Assembly (NCBI GenBank): GCA_950295325.1
Contig: OX485805.1
Coordinates: 52,600,758-52,664,757 of the forward strand
Reading direction: 5' to 3'
Length of the DNA: 64,000 nucleotides
From: Polytrichum commune
Lineage: Eukaryota > Streptophyta > Polytrichopsida > Polytrichales > Polytrichaceae
Of this stretch, positions 58,870 through 64,000 are shown in pieces. Position 1 is the stretch's first letter, and the number at the start of each line of letters is the position of its first letter. The notes below the pieces were generated by a model. That model searched no databases. It was given only the letters and a program-made list of their open reading frames with translations, and was not told the origin of the DNA. The translations under genes were made by a program, and so were the position numbers.

Positions 58870-60030
58870 CTATTGATTCCTTCTTCAAGTCCACGTAGAT
58901 TTCATGAGAGAAATTTACATATTTGTAAAGACGTCTGAAAGAATATTTATTTTGTACATGTGTTTGTGCTACTTGTTGATGTCATGCCCCATCTTTTGCA
59001 TGCAGTGAAGGAAGCTTCTTGAATATCCTATTATCATGGCTTTGCCTCATGCCTCATAATTGTGAGTCTAATGTGGGACGGCCACCTCTAACATGTCACC
59101 CTTGACATTATACCTTAATAACTTACATAGATTTAACACTTGGTTGGTTTTTGATTTCTAATAATGTTGAGAATTTGACAAACCATGGGAATTATCATTT
59201 GTTACAACTTCTTGAGTAAAATGTGTCAGAATCAGATTTTATTTATTTATTATTATTATGTTGTTGCAACTAAGTGGAACTAATTTGGTTACACATCTTG
59301 ATCAATCACCTATATTTGAGTGGTGTGAGGTTAGGTGTAGATCAATTGTGGATATAAGGATAGACACCACAAAGACTTTTGTAACAATTTTTATGATCAA
59401 CTCAATCCACATTGGGCATATGAATGCATGAAGAAATGGTAGTGTCCAATTTTCAACTACAAGTAAAACACATACAATTTTTATGATACAAATTACAAGT
59501 GATGATATGGATATGTAATGTTTTTTACATGTATTTATAGAGATTAACATAAGTATACAAAATACTTTTGAATAATAATGAACCCCTATCATATGTATAA
59601 AGTAAAACCCTAGCATTCATCAATAGATTTGTTGAAGACTTTTACATCCCCCAGATGTAACTCATAAGCATCTAAGTCTAAAATATATGTCATAGAAGCT
59701 ACTTCAATTATTATTTTTAAATCTATCACCAAATGACCCGTAATATCATAAGTCCTCTTATTGTTGGTTCTTTTTTTTATACCAATCTCCATGTTTGATG
59801 GCCGGTCCATCATGTCAATTGGATCCCTATACTTCACTCAACAATTGCTAATTTTTTTTACGCATTCTATAAACTCCCCCCACAAACCAAACCCTAATCG
59901 AAGATAATGTTTTCGTCTACCATGTTTTTGACATAGTATTGTGATTTGCAATGGTAAGGAGTTTAGGCTTCATATATAAAATGCTGGCCTTAATCTAAGT
60001 CAATCGATCTTTAAATAAAGTTGGATTGCC
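58870..60030. other. AT-rich stretch with small unassigned open frames
   Basis: Minus-strand frames at 59302-59616 and 59610-59837 are open but without recognised features. The second contains HLVIDLKIIIEVASMTYILD and could be a relic of a mobile element protein. Nothing else can be supported. Confidence 0.35.
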
Positions 60031-60036
60031 ATTCAA

Positions 60037-60520
60037 TCAACTAACAAGTGCACTTTTGGGATTTCTAGACTCCCCTACCTCTACATATGTCACAATGGAC
60101 TTTACATTAGATTGAGAGGGCATTTCAACATTATCATGTTCATCAATTAAAACATCCAAGGCATGTCGAAGCTCACTTTGCAACTCCACATCTTCATGTA
60201 AATCATCTTCAATCTGCGATTGCATCAATTCCACCTCAATGACAACAACCTTGCATATGTTTGAATTGTCATGTCCAATACTACAAGTTTCCTTGTCACC
60301 ACCTTGTGCACTAGAATCATCAATCAATGTGTGATCATAACTACACTCCTCATCCTCCTCCATACTTCCAAATAAACGAGCCTTTATAAATTTTCTAGAG
60401 GTCCTCCATACATGCACATAAGCACAAGTTATGATCTGTGTAGCATATGTATACGTAATACATAAAAATTCAAAATAATACGCCTTTCGTGCACTGGCGT
60501 ATGAGTGGCGTATACTCATA
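60037..60520 (-). other. Open frame fused to the kinase relic, acidic C-terminal part of unknown origin
   Basis: The minus-strand frame that begins in the kinase relic at 60945 continues through about 60540 into unrelated, acidic sequence (SMEEDEECSYDHTLIDDSS, VVIEVELMQSQIEDDLHEDV) and ends at 60037. The junction near 60498-60522 carries an inverted repeat CGTATGAGT..ACTCATACG. It may be an accidental fusion after insertion of other DNA. I recognise no domain. Confidence 0.35.
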
Positions 60521-60539
60521 CGTGTTTTGAAAGGTGCAC

Positions 60540-61836
60540 CTCCGGGTCCCCAAGCATTCGATCCACCAAAATTGAAAGCTCGGATGGTTTGCTCTTGTGC
60601 AACCCAAACGGTGTCTAGCAGGATGACCATTTGCACTTTTGAGTGCTCTTCAATGTGGAGAGGTTTCCAGTCAGACATAAGTTCGACTGCAAGAATTCCA
60701 AAACTGTGTACATCGGGTTGCATCGTCACCTTTCTTGTGCGTGGGAATTCAGGTGCCATGTATCCGAGCGTGCCTGCCACCATTGTAGTCAACGCGTCCT
60801 TGTTGTGTCCCACCAAGCGCGCAAGGCTGAAATCCGCAAGGCGTGCATTCATATCAGAATCCAAGAGCACATTGCTGGGCTTGATGTCCCTGTGCAGAAT
60901 GCAATGATCCCAGTCCTCGTGCAAACATGACAAAGCTGCAGCCACACCTGTGATGATGTTGTGTCAACATGTCCAACTCAAGGTCCTCTTAATGTTCATG
61001 TCAATATTATCTGCCATGTCGTCTTCGTGCAAAGCTTTGTCAAGGCTTCCATTGGGCATGTAGTCACACGCTAGCAACGAATTGGACTTCTCATTGCACC
61101 ACCCTAGGAGCTGTACCAGATTTCGATGCCGGATCTTGTTGATGATGGTCACTTCGAGCTCTCCTCGACGGGACTCTTGGGCTATTTGTTCACAGCAACC
61201 ACAGTGTCTCATGTGTTGGGTAGATCTCCTCTATACGCACTTCCAGAACCCCCACTTCCTAGCAACTCCTTGGCGCTGAAAGATTTGGTGGCTTTCGAGA
61301 TTTCTTTGTAGGTAAAGGTCCGAGGGTACAAATCTACAACAACATTCTTCAACTTACTTCCACCTGTTGTTTGCGCTTGTGTCAAAGCAACATTCTCATA
61401 ACTTCTCCTGCGCTGCACAACCAAGATGCATATGACGATAGCAACTGCAGCAATTGACACCACTATAGCTACAATGACAATGGGTCGGACTGTGCTACTC
61501 TTTGAGACTTTCTTCATGTTGCAAGACATATTGCTGCTTGGGCATGACAAATTTGTGTTTGACATTGGAGGCAAGCTGCCGGGAGGATATCATGGTGGTG
61601 GAAGGGTGAGAGAAGGCGCGGGAGGCGGAGTTGTTGGGGCAGGTAGCTGAGGAGAATTTAGTGATGGTGGTCGCAGTGGAGAGGATAGGCATAAATGAAG
61701 TAAAATGTGCCGGCCTTGTCAAGTGTGATGGAATTCATGCCACTCGAATATGTCTTCCCAGATGTTGCACAGCCTGTGTACTCTGCAGTAGTTTTTGCCA
61801 CTCGCACATCATGTGTGCCGGCCATGCAGTTTAAGG
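60540..61836 (-). pseudogene. Receptor-like kinase pseudogene with phytocyanin-like half domain
   Basis: Reading from 61836 down: an acceptor-like site, then a phytocyanin (blue copper) C-terminal half with THDVRVAKTTAEYTGC, GKTYSSGMNSITLDKAGTFY and PLHC, where the family's second disulphide Cys is Tyr. Then a Pro-rich linker with a TGA, a transmembrane segment (PIVIVAIVVSIAAVAIVICI), the juxtamembrane RTFTYKEISKATKSFS, a glycine loop GSGGSGSAYRG, a frameshift around 61209, the N-lobe RHRNLVQLLGWC, and the C-lobe HRDIKPSNVLLDSDMNARLADFS with DFS instead of DFG, then GTLGYMAPE. The kinase stops short of subdomain XI. The kinase is closest in style to plant lectin-type receptor kinases. Several stops and frame changes make it non-functional. 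Confidence 0.8.
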
Positions 61837-61839
61837 CTG

Positions 61840-63300
61840 CAAGAAAAGTATGTATCCGGAATCAGTTAAATCTTCAAATTAAATTCAGAACTTTGGCAGG
61901 ACCAAAAACAAAATTGTCCTCTCAGGTCCTAACGTGGTGATATGTCCGATTTCTGAATGTAGACTATGATCGCTACCAAAACTAACTAGAGATTCGGAGC
62001 TGTTCCAGCTTCGAAATCCAGCCTGCACAAGTAATACTTTTATATGATATAAAGATATGTATTTCAGCGATTGGACATGAACATGTCAATGTGTGTAAGG
62101 TGGTTTTCAAATCAAAACCTGGAGGCCCAACATGAACAGGTGAAAGATGCAAGGAGATTTCCAAGTGTACACCTCAACATCCACCCAACTCTAAACACAT
62201 CCGCTCAGAGTTCACATTGGCATGTGATCGAATTTACTGCCGGTTTCCAAGTTTAAGAGGACTCCGACTCGAAGGAGAACAATTTTCGGTCGGTCGGTAG
62301 CATTTTAACAGTTTACTAAGGCCAGGGAAGGAGTAGAAACAACAATGGCCCCATATTGTTCATTAAACTCTGCAATTCCCACACTATTGCACAAGGCCAC
62401 CAACTAAATCATCTAATGTCTGATTCTTGCCAGCAATGATCGGAACCCTGCTCTACATCCACAAACCTGACAACATAGGTTGACTATCCACATGCACAAT
62501 TACCAGGTGACAGGTCAAACTGGAATGACAATCAAATGTTGGCAGCGAGGCTGCAGATCAGTCGACATTGTATCCAGAATCATTAGATGCCGAGCTCAGT
62601 TCAGTCCGGTGGTATGAATCCTTAAACCCTAATCCAAGTTTTGGTGGAGACACAGGGACTCAGATTCCATCATTTTGGTTGTAACTTGTCACTTCCAAGT
62701 TCCGAACCCATATCAAATGTTACACTCCCACCTTCTTCTTAGAAAGCACCTGAGATTTCAAAGGCTTAGGCGTGTTTTTGGTGCTTAGAAGGTCTGGACA
62801 CATGTTGTCACTTGAGCTGTAGGCAACTGCCTAGGAGGCCGGGCTGCAGTAAAAACATTGCTTGCGGTTCTTTTAGGGTTTAGGGTTTATCGCAAAGAAT
62901 ATGGGTTAACATGAAATTGCAAGACTATGTGCTAAGAACTTAGTCTATGTTCTTAATAATATTTCAGATTTCAATTCCACATAGAAGATGCACTTATTTA
63001 ATTTTGTGTCCAACTAAGGAAAAGAAAAAACAGCCGTCAGGTTGCAATTGATGAGTCCTCACTCAGAAGTCATGCAGCGTGAGTGTCACATTGTCATCAA
63101 GGGCCGCGATTAATGTTTTTAGTTAAAAGGCTGAGGCTGCTACCCAATTTGATCTTTGCATCTAAAAGACTGGAAGGTCAGTTTACAACATGCATCTTTA
63201 TAATGTTCACTCGTTGTCAAAGTTGCAGCAAATGATGAAGATCCGGACTGACGCACATCTAAATTTCTGAAGTCAATTTCCAAATCGTTAATAATCTATT
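61840..63300. other. Intergenic; no first phytocyanin exon found
   Basis: I looked on the minus strand for the signal peptide and N-terminal half expected before the phytocyanin-like exon and saw none. No other gene is recognisable here. Confidence 0.45.
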
Positions 63301-63317
63301 GACAATGTAGTCCTTAC

Positions 63318-63655
63318 AATAATCTTCTATGTACACATTGTTTTTACAAGGCTCAACCTGCCCATAACTGTGATAGAGAGAATTTCTGCCTAGAGGTGCA
63401 CACCAATAAATGTCATCTACCACGAGGAGTTCATGGATGCGTAGGCTTACCACAATACACTCAACAGCTACTTATCAATATCCGCAATAATCTTCTATAT
63501 ACGCTTTCTATTCCTACGGCTAAACTGCCCATACATGTGATAGATGGAGCTTCTACCTAGATCTGCACACCGATAAAAGAGATCTCCCACAAGGAGGAAT
63601 GGATGTGTAGGTTAAACACAATTCACCATCAAAAGCTGTCAATGTCCAATTTCGA
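63318..63655. repeat. Two diverged tandem units of ~168 bp
   Basis: AATAATCTTCTATGTACAC (63318) and AATAATCTTCTATATACGC (63486) begin parallel stretches that share CTGCCCATA, GTGATAGA, TGCACACC and GGATGTGTAGGTT / GGATGCGTAGGCTT. Confidence 0.8.
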
Positions 63656-64000
63656 TGTGATGCCGAGGTATCTTTGTAAAAGGATATTTATTTAACTGCC
63701 ACTCAGAAATCTAACACTGGAAAGTGCAGAAATTTTTGAAGCCACTGTTGAGGCGGTTTGCAGGGTTTTGAGGTCGACGAACATTAAAATCCAGAACGAA
63801 TTACTGCTTTGGTGTGAGAATCACGCGCAATGTAAAATTCGGATGTAACGAGGATGTATATTTGAATGAGGTTATCTATATGAATGCCATTCAGAAATCT
63901 GAGGCCGCTGTTTAGGCAGTTTGTCGAGGTTGCCGAAAGCCAAAATCCCAATCAAATCACGGTCTCGGTTTGACAATCACGCGCGAGTGGATTTCAAGGT
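63655..64000. repeat. Two diverged tandem units of ~180 bp running off the window
   Basis: The blocks CACTCAGAAATCT / CATTCAGAAATCT, GCGGTTTG / GCAGTTTG, AAAATCC and GAATCACGCGC / CAATCACGCGC occur twice in the same order. The second unit is cut by the window end. Confidence 0.75.

Noticed and set aside
1-64000. CRISPR arrays, operons or other bacterial features
   Set aside because: Spliceosomal introns, plant nuclear genes and LINEs throughout; the repeats have no regular repeat-spacer structure.

Overview
The window is nuclear DNA of a land plant. Genes have many introns with GT-AG junctions, intergenic DNA is AT-rich, and LINEs, MITEs and nested insertions are frequent. A small relic of mitochondrial atp1, the plant-type kinetochore and V-ATPase genes, and the absence of recognisable seed-plant repeats make a non-seed plant (bryophyte or lycophyte/fern grade) my best guess; that part is an inference with low confidence.
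Layout: 1-1675 AT-rich intergenic; 1676-6721 a 5'-truncated LINE split by a long inverted-repeat (foldback, MULE-like) insertion; 6.7-13.4 kb intergenic, with a GC-rich island, a MITE, a triplicated segment and an atp1 fragment; 13.4-18.4 kb an unrecognised gene made of duplicated phase-2 exons that ends in an F-box-like exon; 19.7-26.0 kb (minus strand) an intact 17-exon V-ATPase subunit a gene; 26.5-27.9 kb intergenic with a MITE; 27929-40646 a full-length 12.7-kb LINE with a 13-bp target-site duplication; 40.7-41.2 kb a 494-bp MITE with perfect 38-bp inverted repeats; 41.2-46 kb gene-poor; 46.7-57.4 kb the kinetochore scaffold KNL1 with a repeat-amplified MELT-like region and a duplicated first-exon region upstream; 57.9-60.0 kb repeats and small unassigned ORFs; 60.5-61.8 kb (minus) a decayed receptor-kinase pseudogene with a phytocyanin-like half domain; 62-64 kb intergenic with tandem repeats.
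The most unusual object is the LINE at 27929-40646. Its second coding region contains, in order, a 2A-type ribosome-skipping motif, an APE endonuclease, reverse transcriptase, RNase H, and a CCHC finger followed by a restriction-like (PD-D/E-XK type) endonuclease. This dual-endonuclease layout is what is described for Dualen/RandI elements of green algae. It is preceded by a 708-codon ORF1 and, before that, an 824-codon low-complexity open frame. Its 3' end folds into a branched RNA whose stems are kept by paired changes in the other LINE copy of the window. ORF2 of this copy is broken by stops and frameshifts, so this copy is not autonomous as sequenced.
The host genes have housekeeping roles (vacuolar acidification, chromosome segregation) and show no functional link to each other; the repeats are what connect the parts of this window.
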